NCBI GenBank assembly: GCA_963749035.1
Contig: CAVVKW010000004.1
Coordinates: forward strand, 806,001 to 870,000
Direction: 5' to 3'
DNA: 64,000 bases
Source: CAVVKW01 sp963749035
GTDB taxonomy: Bacteria; Verrucomicrobiota; Verrucomicrobiia; Chthoniobacterales; JAATET01
Under the pieces are notes generated by a model. It did not search any database. It worked only from the letters and a program-made list of their open reading frames with translations, and had not been told where the DNA came from. Numbering within the stretch: the stretch's first letter is position 1; each line of letters starts with the position of its first letter. Below, in pieces: positions 52,820 to 61,105 of the stretch. A program made the position numbers and the translations under genes.

Positions 52820-53662
52820 ATGAAAATTTTCGTGACAGGCGCATCCGGATTTATCGGCCAGCATTTCTGCAGGAAGGCGGTCAATGACGGTCACGACTTG
52901 ATCTGTTTGGTGCGCTCTTCGAAGGCTTCTTTTGATGAACCAAAGATAAGGTGGGTTGAGGGTGACTTAAGCACTCGTTTTCCCGAATGCTGCGAGGGAG
53001 TGGAGGCCTACGTCCATCTAGCCGCTCATGGCGTTCATGCTCTGAACGACTGGGAGGGGTGTTTTCGTTGGAACGTGGTCGAATCTCTCCGATTGTGGAG
53101 AGATGCCATCACCTCCGGAATCTCTCAATTTTTAATCGTTGGGAGCTGTTTTGAATATGGGCAGGTCGCTGAAAAGTATGACCTTATTCCGGTCACGGCC
53201 GAACTGCGCCCGACCGGCGCTTACCATGCCTCTAAGGCCAGCGCCTCCATGGCCGCACTGGCACTCGCTTGCGAGCAAAAGCTTAAGTTGACCATCGCGA
53301 GGCCTTTTCATGTTTACGGAGAGGGGGAATCCGCGTCGCGGTTCTGGCCCAGTTTGCGCAAGGCGGCTATATCCGGCAGCGATCTCGAAATGACTTCCGG
53401 TAAACAGGTAAGAGATTTTACACCGGTTGAGACCGCAGCAGAAAAGCTCGTCCACGAGGTGGAGAGTCTTGAGAAATTAGAATCAGGAAGCCCTCGAATC
53501 GTCAATTTAGGCACGGGCAAGCCCAAGAGTTTGGCCCAGTTTGCCCGCGAAGAGTGGGAACGTTTTGAGGCGAAGGGTGAGCTTCGTTTTGGGGCTTTGG
53601 CCGATCGGAAAAACGAGGTTTACCGATATGTCCCGGAGGTTGAAAATCATGAGGACGCTTGA
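52820..53662 (+). CDS. NAD-dependent sugar epimerase/reductase (possible CDP-3,6-dideoxyhexose synthase)
   Basis: A 280-residue extended SDR: VTGASGFIGQHF binds NAD(P), VGSCFEYG carries the catalytic Ser, and YHASKASASM the Tyr and Lys. Being in the rfbFGH operon it may reduce CDP-4-keto-3,6-dideoxyglucose to abequose or paratose, as RfbJ/RfbS do. This is inferred from context, and a role on another nucleotide sugar is possible. It starts one base after the flippase stop. Confidence 0.8.
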   Translation: MKIFVTGASGFIGQHFCRKAVNDGHDLICLVRSSKASFDEPKIRWVEGDLSTRFPECCEGVEAYVHLAAHGVHALNDWEGCFRWNVVESLRLWRDAITSGISQFLIVGSCFEYGQVAEKYDLIPVTAELRPTGAYHASKASASMAALALACEQKLKLTIARPFHVYGEGESASRFWPSLRKAAISGSDLEMTSGKQVRDFTPVETAAEKLVHEVESLEKLESGSPRIVNLGTGKPKSLAQFAREEWERFEAKGELRFGALADRKNEVYRYVPEVENHEDA

Positions 53663-53810
53663 AATCTTAATTCCCACCTGTCAAAAGTCTTTCTTTCTCA
53701 AGGACACATTGGCTCACCTCTCCTCCGAAATTTGCTCGATAGAGAAGGCGCCTCTTGGGCAGACCCGATCATTCCAGGGATCATTGGCTTCAGGAAACGG
53801 ATATCGATGA
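53649..53810 (+). pseudogene. truncated glycosyltransferase start
   Basis: A 53-residue frame begins MRTLEILIPTCQKSFFLKDTLAHL, the usual opening of a family-2 glycosyltransferase. It then loses family character and stops. A neighbouring frame (REGASWADPIIPGIIGF) also looks like decayed coding sequence. The complete gene starts at 53878 with MKLTIAIPTFERE. The stump overlaps the epimerase end by 14 bases. Confidence 0.65.
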
Positions 53811-53877
53811 GCCGCTGTTTGAACTAGCTGGCAATGATAGTAAAAGTTTTCAGTTTTTCTCGGTCTTACAGAAACCA

Positions 53878-54858
53878 ATGAAACTCACAATAGCGATACC
53901 GACATTCGAACGGGAGCAGCCGCTCAATCGCCTGCTTTCGCAGGTTCTTCAAATCGATTTTACCGTCGATTATGAAGTGCTTGTAGTTGATAACGCTTCA
54001 ACCAGCTATGATGTCGAAGCGTTGGTGGGTGAATTTCGGAAAAAAAACGATAAGATAAAGCTGATTCAAAACGAGGTTAATATTGGCATGTCGGCCAACT
54101 TTATGGAATGCTACCGCAAAGCGCTCGGCGACTGGGTCTGGCTGATTGGAGATGACGATGTCATCACTTCCAGCAATTTCTCGGAGCTTGAGACTTGTCT
54201 CCTGAATGCAAATTCAGATTCCTCGATCGCCGCGATCAACTTTTCTACAAATTTCAAGACGCACGAGTGTAAGACTTGTTTGCGCTCGTTTACCGATTTG
54301 GGCGAAGATCGTGGATTGTTCCGCAATTTGCTCTTTTTATCCGCCACGATCTTCAGACGCGAGGATCTGCTCCCGGTTATGGGCTTAGGGTATTCTCTGG
54401 CCGGATCGATGGCGCCCCAGATGAGCATGCTATTGGCGCAATTTCCGGAGAAAAGTATTATGCTCGAGCCGTTGGAGTCGGTCAGGGCGGGAGAGGGGCA
54501 GGCATCCTGGAGTGTTGATGATTTCATCATGCAGCGATGGGATCTTCTCTCGGTGGCTAAGAATCGCCCCCTGGATGAGCAGGAAGCGCTGCGCCGATTT
54601 ATTGCGGCCGATCGGCAGACTCTTGTCTATTACCTTCGTGAATCCCCTAGAGCGAAACAGATGTCAGTCTCTTGGCGTCTTGGCCTCACTCGATTTATAC
54701 TGTCGTGTGGTTGTATTCGAAATCCGAAGGGATGTAATGAGTTTATGTTTAGTCTTTACCACCTAATTGGTTCGGTGTTTATGATAAATCAGGCTCTATT
54801 TTACCATCGTATTTTCAAAACAAAGAGAACCCCTACGGCTGAGCTAAAAGACAAATGA
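53878..54858 (+). CDS. glycosyltransferase family 2
   Basis: A 326-residue GT-A enzyme. LTIAIPTFEREQPLNRLL opens the fold, VLVVDNAST and WVWLIGDDDVITSSNF give the nucleotide-sugar and metal (DDD) sites. It transfers one sugar during O-unit assembly on the cytoplasmic side. It overlaps the sulfotransferase by 4 bases. The upstream frame from 53755 is remnant sequence, so the ATG at 53878 is chosen. Confidence 0.88.
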   Translation: MKLTIAIPTFEREQPLNRLLSQVLQIDFTVDYEVLVVDNASTSYDVEALVGEFRKKNDKIKLIQNEVNIGMSANFMECYRKALGDWVWLIGDDDVITSSNFSELETCLLNANSDSSIAAINFSTNFKTHECKTCLRSFTDLGEDRGLFRNLLFLSATIFRREDLLPVMGLGYSLAGSMAPQMSMLLAQFPEKSIMLEPLESVRAGEGQASWSVDDFIMQRWDLLSVAKNRPLDEQEALRRFIAADRQTLVYYLRESPRAKQMSVSWRLGLTRFILSCGCIRNPKGCNEFMFSLYHLIGSVFMINQALFYHRIFKTKRTPTAELKDK

Positions 54859-55550
54859 TTTCACACAAACATAAAGCAATTTTTGTTCACATTCCAAAGA
54901 CGGCAGGTTCGAGTATAGAAAAGAAATTAGGCTTGTTTGAACATCTCGAAAGACACGTCCAAGATCACAGGCCATTCAAAGAGTATGAGCTAATGTCGAA
55001 AAGGGGGATGTTTAGCACTCTTCGGTGTAGCTTTTACCACCTGAGGCACAACAACATGAGGGTTGCTCGAAGGTATCTTAAAGAGGCCATCTGGCCGGAG
55101 ATTGATCCTGAGCAGTTTGAAAATTACTTCAAGTTTTCGTTTGTTCGCAATTCGCGGAGTAGAATTTTTTCGTGGTACAAAAACGTTCTACGCGACGCTG
55201 AGCATCGAACTAATCAAGGCGTCGATTGCGATTGCTCGTTGGTAGATTTTATAAGAAAACTTGATGGAGAGCACTACTCACAGCTTCGTTATCTCACAAA
55301 TTCAAAGGCTGAAGTGCGTTTGGATTTCATTGGAAGGTTTGAGAACCTCGAGGCTGACTTTAGGGAAGTCAGTTTGCACATTGAAATTTCAGACCCTTCG
55401 CTTCCTACGCTGTTGAAGAGTAATAACACACATTATAGCGAGCAATATTCCGCCGAATTCAAAGACTTAATTTATGCGAAGTTTAAGGAAGAAATAGAAT
55501 TTTTTGAGGGTCTTCGACGAATTAAGTGGGTAGTGGGTGAGGGAGGTTGA
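54855..55550 (+). CDS. sulfotransferase family protein, C-terminus altered by ISL3
   Basis: A 231-residue PAPS-dependent sulfotransferase. AIFVHIPKTAGSSIEKKLG is the PAPS 5'-phosphosulfate loop and FKFSFVRNSRSRIFSWYKN the 3'-phosphate site (the Arg-Ser pair). It should sulfate a glycan. The last 15 codons come from the ISL3 end. Without the element the frame would read FFDFEFGE and stop after 6 residues, so only the extreme tail has changed and activity may be kept. Confidence 0.87.
   Translation: MISHKHKAIFVHIPKTAGSSIEKKLGLFEHLERHVQDHRPFKEYELMSKRGMFSTLRCSFYHLRHNNMRVARRYLKEAIWPEIDPEQFENYFKFSFVRNSRSRIFSWYKNVLRDAEHRTNQGVDCDCSLVDFIRKLDGEHYSQLRYLTNSKAEVRLDFIGRFENLEADFREVSLHIEISDPSLPTLLKSNNTHYSEQYSAEFKDLIYAKFKEEIEFFEGLRRIKWVVGEGG
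55500..55507. repeat. left ISL3 target duplication TTTTTTGA
   Basis: These eight bases occur on both sides of the element (also 56800-56807), the duplication length normal for ISL3-family elements. Confidence 0.95.
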
Positions 55551-56799
55551 TGTTGAGGCGGGAGGCTTTGAGATAGGCGGAGAGGCGGAAGTAGTGGAAG
55601 ATACGGAAGCCACGAGCAATGCGCTTGGAGATTTGGAGGAGGCCGTTAACAGCTTCGATGGCGGCATTAGTCAGACGGGTCTCCATGAAAGCGATGATGC
55701 CGTGAAGGTGGTTTTTGATGGTGGCGGCTAGCTTGCGGAAGGGTTCGAGGCGGGAGCGCACGGCCCAGCCGCACCACCATCGCAAGGAGTCCAGGTCGGA
55801 GTCGGCAAGCACATCCTGGAGAGCCTCGCGCAGGGCGATAGCGCGACCGATTTTGGGATAGTCCCGGCAGAGCTGCTGGCGACGGGAAAGCTGGTCCTCG
55901 GATCGGGTCCAGGCGTTGCCGCGCAGGCTCCAGAGAGCGCCGCAGAGATCGGCTCCGTCGCGGGCCAGACTCTTGCGCACCTCGTCGCTGGCCTTTCCGG
56001 CCAATTGCATGAGATGAAAGTGATCGAAGACGATGCGCGCGGCGGGGAAGTTCTCTCTGGTTCCGGCAATGTAGGCCGCGCTCATGTCCATGACGACCTC
56101 GGTAATCTGGTCGGGGCTGGCACCGTGAGCGGGCATGGCCGCAGCGAACTGCTTGAGCGTTTCGGCGTGGCGACCCTCGACCATGAGCAGAAGCTCGCTG
56201 GTATCGGCGTCGAGAATGACCGTCACGTAACGATGGCCGCGCCGAGCGCTCGTTTCGTCGACCAGAATGCGACGCACCCCACTCCAGTCCCGGGCGGCAT
56301 GGGCCGCGCTCACGTAATGATCGATCACCCGCCAGAGCCGCTTGTCGGTCTCACCCAGATGCCGGGCTGCAGCCGAGACACTCATCTGCTGGGCTAGCAG
56401 CATGATCATGGCCTCCATCATCAACGTAAACCCGCTCCCGCTTCGTGCCCATGGCACGCTGACCTGAAGCACCCCATGCTCGGCGCAGGCCACTCGCGGC
56501 ACTCGCGCCCCAAGTTCGGTGCGGTGCTGCCAGAAATCCAGATGCCTCCACTTCTTTTCCACCGTGTCATGCACCGCGCAGGACTGCCCACACCTCGGGC
56601 ACCCAAACCGGCTACCCACCTCGAAATCGAGCTTCAACTTCAACTCCCGACCCGGCGCATCCATCTCGCTTCCCACCACTTTCCAGCTGCCATCCAGCCC
56701 CAACGCTTGTCCAAAGAGAACGTTTGCATCCATCCCTCATCCTGTTCCCCCCGAACCCCCGCCTTCAAGTCCGATACCCACTCATTCCGTCGAGGAGCC
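55508..56799 (-). mobile_element. ISL3-family insertion sequence, 1292 bp
   Basis: Terminal inverted repeats of about 25 bases match at 20 positions (left GGGTCTTCGACGAATTAAGT, right inverted GGCTCCTCGACGGAATGAGT). It carries one intact transposase and is flanked by 8-base duplications. It is GC-rich within AT-rich surroundings and so arrived separately. Confidence 0.95.
55522..56733 (-). CDS. ISL3-family transposase
   Basis: A 403-residue DDE transposase. The N-terminal zinc-binding CPRCGQSCAVHDT is followed by a helix-turn-helix (MSVSAAARHLGETDKRLWRVI) and the catalytic Asp residues in ILVDETSARRGHRY, VMDMSAAYIAG and IVFDHFHLM. TNAAIEAVNGLLQISKRIARGFR near the end holds the Glu. All key parts are present, so the element may be active. 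Confidence 0.95.
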   Translation of the reverse strand: MDANVLFGQALGLDGSWKVVGSEMDAPGRELKLKLDFEVGSRFGCPRCGQSCAVHDTVEKKWRHLDFWQHRTELGARVPRVACAEHGVLQVSVPWARSGSGFTLMMEAMIMLLAQQMSVSAAARHLGETDKRLWRVIDHYVSAAHAARDWSGVRRILVDETSARRGHRYVTVILDADTSELLLMVEGRHAETLKQFAAAMPAHGASPDQITEVVMDMSAAYIAGTRENFPAARIVFDHFHLMQLAGKASDEVRKSLARDGADLCGALWSLRGNAWTRSEDQLSRRQQLCRDYPKIGRAIALREALQDVLADSDLDSLRWWCGWAVRSRLEPFRKLAATIKNHLHGIIAFMETRLTNAAIEAVNGLLQISKRIARGFRIFHYFRLSAYLKASRLNINLPHPLPT

Positions 56800-56807
56800 T
56801 TTTTTGA
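56800..56807. repeat. right ISL3 target duplication TTTTTTGA
   Basis: Exact copy of 55500-55507. The original sulfotransferase frame continues from here to the TGA at about 56826. Confidence 0.95.
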
Positions 56808-56901
56808 TTTTGAGTTTGGCGAGTGAGTCGATTTCTCGAAATCGAGAACCGATGGCAAATAATTGAGCAATAGCAAATAATTTTTCCATTAACCAAATAA
56901 A

Positions 56902-58059
56902 GTGGATTTCATTTACATAACAGACGTCCCAATTTACCGTGGCTATTCAGGGACTGCTCCTCGTATAAGAGAGGAACTAATCGCTGCGGGGCACACGGTA
57001 GAGGAAATTTACGTCCCAATTCCTAACTCGTTGCGAGTCCGCCTGATCAAAAGTGCACTGGCCCGCGCAGCGGGTGTAATTTATATCACGAAAAGGGATA
57101 GCAGGCTACTTCAATCCATACACCGGATGATTGCGGCACGCCTCCGAGACTATGATGGCGATGTCATTTATTCCCACTACGATTGGCTCATCCCATTTTA
57201 TGAAGATCAGGAGATTTGGCGGAAGAACCGAAAAATCGTCACTTGGCCGGATAATTATTTTGGTGACTTTATCAATTTTTACACAAGCCCCTGGGCGAGA
57301 GCCTCAATTCGCCAAGGGTGGGAGCAGACACGCCGTTATTATCAGGTTGCGGATTTGACCGTCTACTCCTCAAAGTGGGGCTACGATTCATCGGTAAACT
57401 GTTCCGTGGTATCCAAGAAACCTAGCCAACTGGGGTTCATCCCTTATGGTGTCAATCTCGCGGATCCACCGAGTGCTGAGGCAGTCGATAGCGCGATAAA
57501 GCAGCGTTTTGGACCCAAGATTAAGCTGATTTGGATTGGAAAGGATCCTGAACGCAAAGGGCTTTCAGTCGCAGTCGGATTATTGAAAAATTTGATTGAT
57601 CGGGGTCGAGCTTGTGAGCTTGTTACGATTGGCTACACAGGAAATGCTTTTCCGAATCCGAACACGCGGTATTTAGGCGCTCTAGACCGATTGAAGCCAG
57701 CTGAGAATGAATTGTTTCATCAAGCGCTTTTATCCTCTGACTTTCTTGTTTTTCCAACCAAGGCTGACTGCACTCCGATGGTTTTCGGTGAAGCAGCATC
57801 CTGTGGTGTTCCCTCATTGTCTTACAATGTCGGTGGTGTTGGTTCCGTGGTTCTTGATGGTGTTACTGGAAAGCTTTTTCCTCTCGGGGCTCCAGCCTCA
57901 GAATTTGGTGATTTCATTAACAATCTTGATCGCAAGTCATATCTTCAATTAGCGACTCAAGCACGACAGGATACGGAAAGTCGACTGAACTGGAAGGCAT
58001 CGATTCGGGAATTCACGCGATTGGTAACAGAGATCAAGCCACTGGCGACTCGTCCGTGA
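56902..58059 (+). CDS. glycosyltransferase family 4-like
   Basis: A 385-residue GT-B enzyme. FIYITDVPIYRGYSGTAPRIREELIAAGH is the N-terminal acceptor side. IKLIWIGKDPERKGLSVAVGLL and FLVFPTKADCTPMVFGEAASCGVPSLSYNVGG give the C-terminal nucleotide-sugar lobe with the E-x7-E region. It starts with GTG 56902. It adds a sugar in O-unit assembly. The codons are AT-rich, unlike the rfb genes. Confidence 0.88.
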   Translation: MDFIYITDVPIYRGYSGTAPRIREELIAAGHTVEEIYVPIPNSLRVRLIKSALARAAGVIYITKRDSRLLQSIHRMIAARLRDYDGDVIYSHYDWLIPFYEDQEIWRKNRKIVTWPDNYFGDFINFYTSPWARASIRQGWEQTRRYYQVADLTVYSSKWGYDSSVNCSVVSKKPSQLGFIPYGVNLADPPSAEAVDSAIKQRFGPKIKLIWIGKDPERKGLSVAVGLLKNLIDRGRACELVTIGYTGNAFPNPNTRYLGALDRLKPAENELFHQALLSSDFLVFPTKADCTPMVFGEAASCGVPSLSYNVGGVGSVVLDGVTGKLFPLGAPASEFGDFINNLDRKSYLQLATQARQDTESRLNWKASIREFTRLVTEIKPLATRP

Positions 58060-58105
58060 GGAGGGCGACTCATTTGACCTCGATTGACGTTTTGCAATCA
58101 CCATC

Positions 58106-59263
58106 ATGAACGAGCAAAGTGTCGCTAAAGAGAGAAATCACAAGATCCGCGGCTGTTATGTTGTGACCGAAGCAGGCTGCATGGCACCGGAATCAGGGGC
58201 TTTTATGCATATTAGTGTCGGCGTAAGAGAACTTGGTCAGCACTTCAATCTAGAGGTGTTAACGCCTCCAGCAAGAGATTTTGGCTATAAAACGTCGCCT
58301 CAAGTTAGGTGCGCGAAAAAGACGTCGACTCGCAAGCACGAAAACAGGCTCTATGGATCTCTAAAGGATCTTGGAATGCTTCTCTCAACCTCCGTCTACT
58401 CTTCAAAACTTGCTATAAAGCTCACGCGCGCTAAGCCTGATTTCGTTTACGTGAGAGAAGCATATCTAGATCCCCTCCCTTTCTTCCTATACTTTCTCGG
58501 GATCCCGTTCTTTGTAGAGGTGAACGGCCTCCTTTTTGAAAGTCGGAAGCAATACTTTCGGTCTTTTTTGACTCCCCTTGTTCGAGCCTTTGAGCGGCTA
58601 GTCTATAAGTTAGCCGACCACGTATTTTTTATTGGAAGCTACGGACACTATTGGAGCCTAAAGTCGTCAAATTGGAGTAACACCGAAAATGGCATTGATC
58701 AGCAGAAATTCGACCAATTTCCAATTCCCAAGGTAGCGAGTGAAGGCACTTTGAGGATCTGTTTTTTGGGGCATCTGATGTCGCACCACAGTCCCGAGGT
58801 TTTTGCTCGTGCATTGAACCAGTTGCCAGAGGGAATCGAATTGCATTTGATCGGAAGTAACCTCGATCGATTCCGGGCGGAAATTAAAGAAGACCTAAAA
58901 GTGGTCCTTCATGGGTTTCTCAGGGACCCGGATCTTGTGAACGTGCTTCGTAAAATGGATATCGGAATAATACCTGGAGTGACGGAATACCAGTCTCAGA
59001 TGAAGTTATTCGACTACGGCGCGGCGCGACTTGCCGTCCTTGCTCCAAATGTTACTCACATGCGGGAATTGTTCAGTGGGTACATCGCTCTCTTTGAACC
59101 AGGAGATTCGGAATCCCTCACTGAACAACTGCTGGCATTGGCAAATGATCGCAAAAAAATTGCTGAGTTGGGAAATATGCTCCATGCCAAAATTCATGAA
59201 GAGTTTTTGTGGTCTCAAATCTTCGCGAAGAAAGCTTGGGTGATCAAGAGCAGCTTAGCTTAG
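58106..59263 (+). CDS. glycosyltransferase family 4-like
   Basis: A 385-residue GT-B-type protein. YVREAYLDPLPFFLYFLGIPFFVEVNG and GIDQQKFDQFP lie in the N-lobe. LRICFLGHLMSHHSPEVFARAL and IGIIPGVTEYQSQMKLFDYGAARLAVLAPN lie in the C-lobe, where QSQMKLFDYGA stands for the nucleotide-binding Glu region. It is closely packed with the neighbouring transferases. The donor and linkage are unknown. Confidence 0.83.
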   Translation: MNEQSVAKERNHKIRGCYVVTEAGCMAPESGAFMHISVGVRELGQHFNLEVLTPPARDFGYKTSPQVRCAKKTSTRKHENRLYGSLKDLGMLLSTSVYSSKLAIKLTRAKPDFVYVREAYLDPLPFFLYFLGIPFFVEVNGLLFESRKQYFRSFLTPLVRAFERLVYKLADHVFFIGSYGHYWSLKSSNWSNTENGIDQQKFDQFPIPKVASEGTLRICFLGHLMSHHSPEVFARALNQLPEGIELHLIGSNLDRFRAEIKEDLKVVLHGFLRDPDLVNVLRKMDIGIIPGVTEYQSQMKLFDYGAARLAVLAPNVTHMRELFSGYIALFEPGDSESLTEQLLALANDRKKIAELGNMLHAKIHEEFLWSQIFAKKAWVIKSSLA

Positions 59264-59320
59264 TAGTTGCGTGACGGATTTCCGACCCTCCAAGTGAGTC
59301 ATTCTTTCGAAAAACGTGAC

Positions 59321-59848
59321 ATGCAATTATTCGGAACCCTATCATTTGATTATTTTGAGAGATACGGGAGTCGGCCGAGCGGATGGAGCGCGATACTAAA
59401 ATCTTGCTTTCGTTCACGTGAATTTATGGCGGTTACTCTGGTAAGAGTTCAGTATAAACTTCACAGCGATTGGAGATTTGTACCTCTAGTGCGCACTCTC
59501 CTATACAATGTGCTGTGTTCTTTTTATGGCGTTGATATTCATCCTTCTGTGGCGATCGGACGTGGATTTGTCATCCATCACTGCCAAATGATTATAATAG
59601 GATGCGGCGTTAGAATTGGAGAGAGATGCCATATCTATCACGGAGTCACGATCGGAGCACGAAACGCGACCTCTTTAGAAAAATGGCCTAGGATTGGGAA
59701 TGGGGTGACGATCTATACTGGCAGCGTAATTGCAGGCGATCTATCCGTTGGGGATGAGACTGTAATTGGTTCTTGTTCGTTAGTAATCAAAGACGTTCCG
59801 GCGCGTTCAATTGTCTATGGGCAGGCAGCGAATATAAGAAATTTTTGA
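59321..59848 (+). CDS. serine-acetyltransferase-like hexapeptide acyltransferase
   Basis: A 175-residue left-handed beta-helix acyltransferase. GVDIHPSVAIGRGFVIHH, CGVRIGERCHIYHGVTIGAR and GNGVTIYTGSVIAGDLSVGDETVIGSCSLVIKDVP are hexapeptide repeats with the catalytic His of the IHH and YHG segments. In a glycan cluster it most likely O-acetylates a sugar. The ATG at 59321 gives the compact family length; TTG 59267 would add 18 residues. Confidence 0.87.
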   Translation: MQLFGTLSFDYFERYGSRPSGWSAILKSCFRSREFMAVTLVRVQYKLHSDWRFVPLVRTLLYNVLCSFYGVDIHPSVAIGRGFVIHHCQMIIIGCGVRIGERCHIYHGVTIGARNATSLEKWPRIGNGVTIYTGSVIAGDLSVGDETVIGSCSLVIKDVPARSIVYGQAANIRNF

Positions 59849-59890
59849 TGCTCGGATGGCTGCCCCATCTATCCTCTACATACGTTTGCT

Positions 59891-61105
59891 ATGAACATTC
59901 TCAGAATCCACTTCATGTCCGGATCAAAGAATGGGGCTGAATTTGAAGTAGGCAAAATTCATCGCGTCTTGCGTGAATTCTCATCCATAAATGATCACCT
60001 CGTTTATCTGTTCAGATTAGGAAGAGAATTTGGCTTCAAGAGACAGACCGAGACATCGCCCCGGGTTCTGAATACCTTGAAGGACCTTCGCGGAGTTGTT
60101 GAAGGGGAACTCAGAAGAAGAGCGGTCAATCTCATCCATCTTCACTCGATGCCATATACGGAGATTACTGATTTGATTCTAGATCTCGGTCTTCCTGTGG
60201 TGCGTTCTTCTCATGAGCCAATGCTCACTTGCCCAGGGTGGGCGCGTTTCCTGAGTTCCGAGAACTCGCCATGCGACCGCCAATTTGGACTTGGGTGCGT
60301 GGTGAATGGATATACCAAGCGGTGTCAAAGATCACGTCACCCATTAAAAATGATTGAGGCATATCGGAATGTCTACCTCGAGATCAACAAGTTCATTCCG
60401 AGATATAGTCGTTTAGTTGTAAACTCAAATTACCTTGCGAAGACACTTTTAGATCACGGGGCTACTCCCAAGCAAGTTGTCGTTGTGCCTTCCCCGCAAT
60501 TCGAAAAAGCATCGCAGCGTGGTAAGGGCCTACAGACCGAGAGTGTATCAATTATCTATGCTGGACGGATTACCCAAGCAAAGGGTGTCTTCGTTCTATT
60601 GGATGCGTTTCGTAAGCTAAAGTCAAACACCAACAAGGACTGTTCACTTGAGTTCGTTGGCGAAGGTTCCGCGTCGGATGAATTGAAATGTTTGGTGGCG
60701 GAACATTCGATTAAAGATGTTTATTTTCATGGCTGGATAGATCGTGGAAGACTCACTGAGATGTTTGCTCAGGACGGAATTGCGGTCACCCCTTCGGTCT
60801 ATCCCGATCATTTTCCAAACGTAGTGGCAGAGGCCATGCTAAGTGGAATCGCTGTCGTTGCTTCGGATTCCGGCGGGACAAGTGAGTGGTTCGAGAATGG
60901 GATTTCGGGAATGTCGTACGACTATCGGAGTCCAGAACAATTAGAGAGCGCCTTACGACTTCTGCTTGAAGATGGTTCGTTTCGAAGAAAGTTGGGCGCC
61001 GCTGGGCAAGATTGGATCCGCGCAAACCACTCGCCAGAAAGGGTCGCCAGAACATACTTGCGATTATATGAGGAGGTGCTTTGTCTAAATCAAACTAGCG
61101 AATGA
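59891..61105 (+). CDS. glycosyltransferase family 4
   Basis: A 404-residue GT-B enzyme. SMPYTEITDLILDLGLPVVRSSHEPMLTCPGW and GLGCVVNGYTKRC resemble the Cys-containing loop seen in some O-antigen GT4 proteins. IIYAGRITQAKGVFVLLDAFRKL and VTPSVYPDHFPNVVAEAMLSGIAVVASDSGGTSEWF form the donor lobe with the E-x7-E pattern. It overlaps the next gene by 4 bases. Confidence 0.92.
   Translation: MNILRIHFMSGSKNGAEFEVGKIHRVLREFSSINDHLVYLFRLGREFGFKRQTETSPRVLNTLKDLRGVVEGELRRRAVNLIHLHSMPYTEITDLILDLGLPVVRSSHEPMLTCPGWARFLSSENSPCDRQFGLGCVVNGYTKRCQRSRHPLKMIEAYRNVYLEINKFIPRYSRLVVNSNYLAKTLLDHGATPKQVVVVPSPQFEKASQRGKGLQTESVSIIYAGRITQAKGVFVLLDAFRKLKSNTNKDCSLEFVGEGSASDELKCLVAEHSIKDVYFHGWIDRGRLTEMFAQDGIAVTPSVYPDHFPNVVAEAMLSGIAVVASDSGGTSEWFENGISGMSYDYRSPEQLESALRLLLEDGSFRRKLGAAGQDWIRANHSPERVARTYLRLYEEVLCLNQTSE

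Noticed and set aside
55537..55731. Short plus-strand frames within the ISL3 element
   Set aside because: They are opposite the intact ISL3 transposase and have low-complexity shadow composition.
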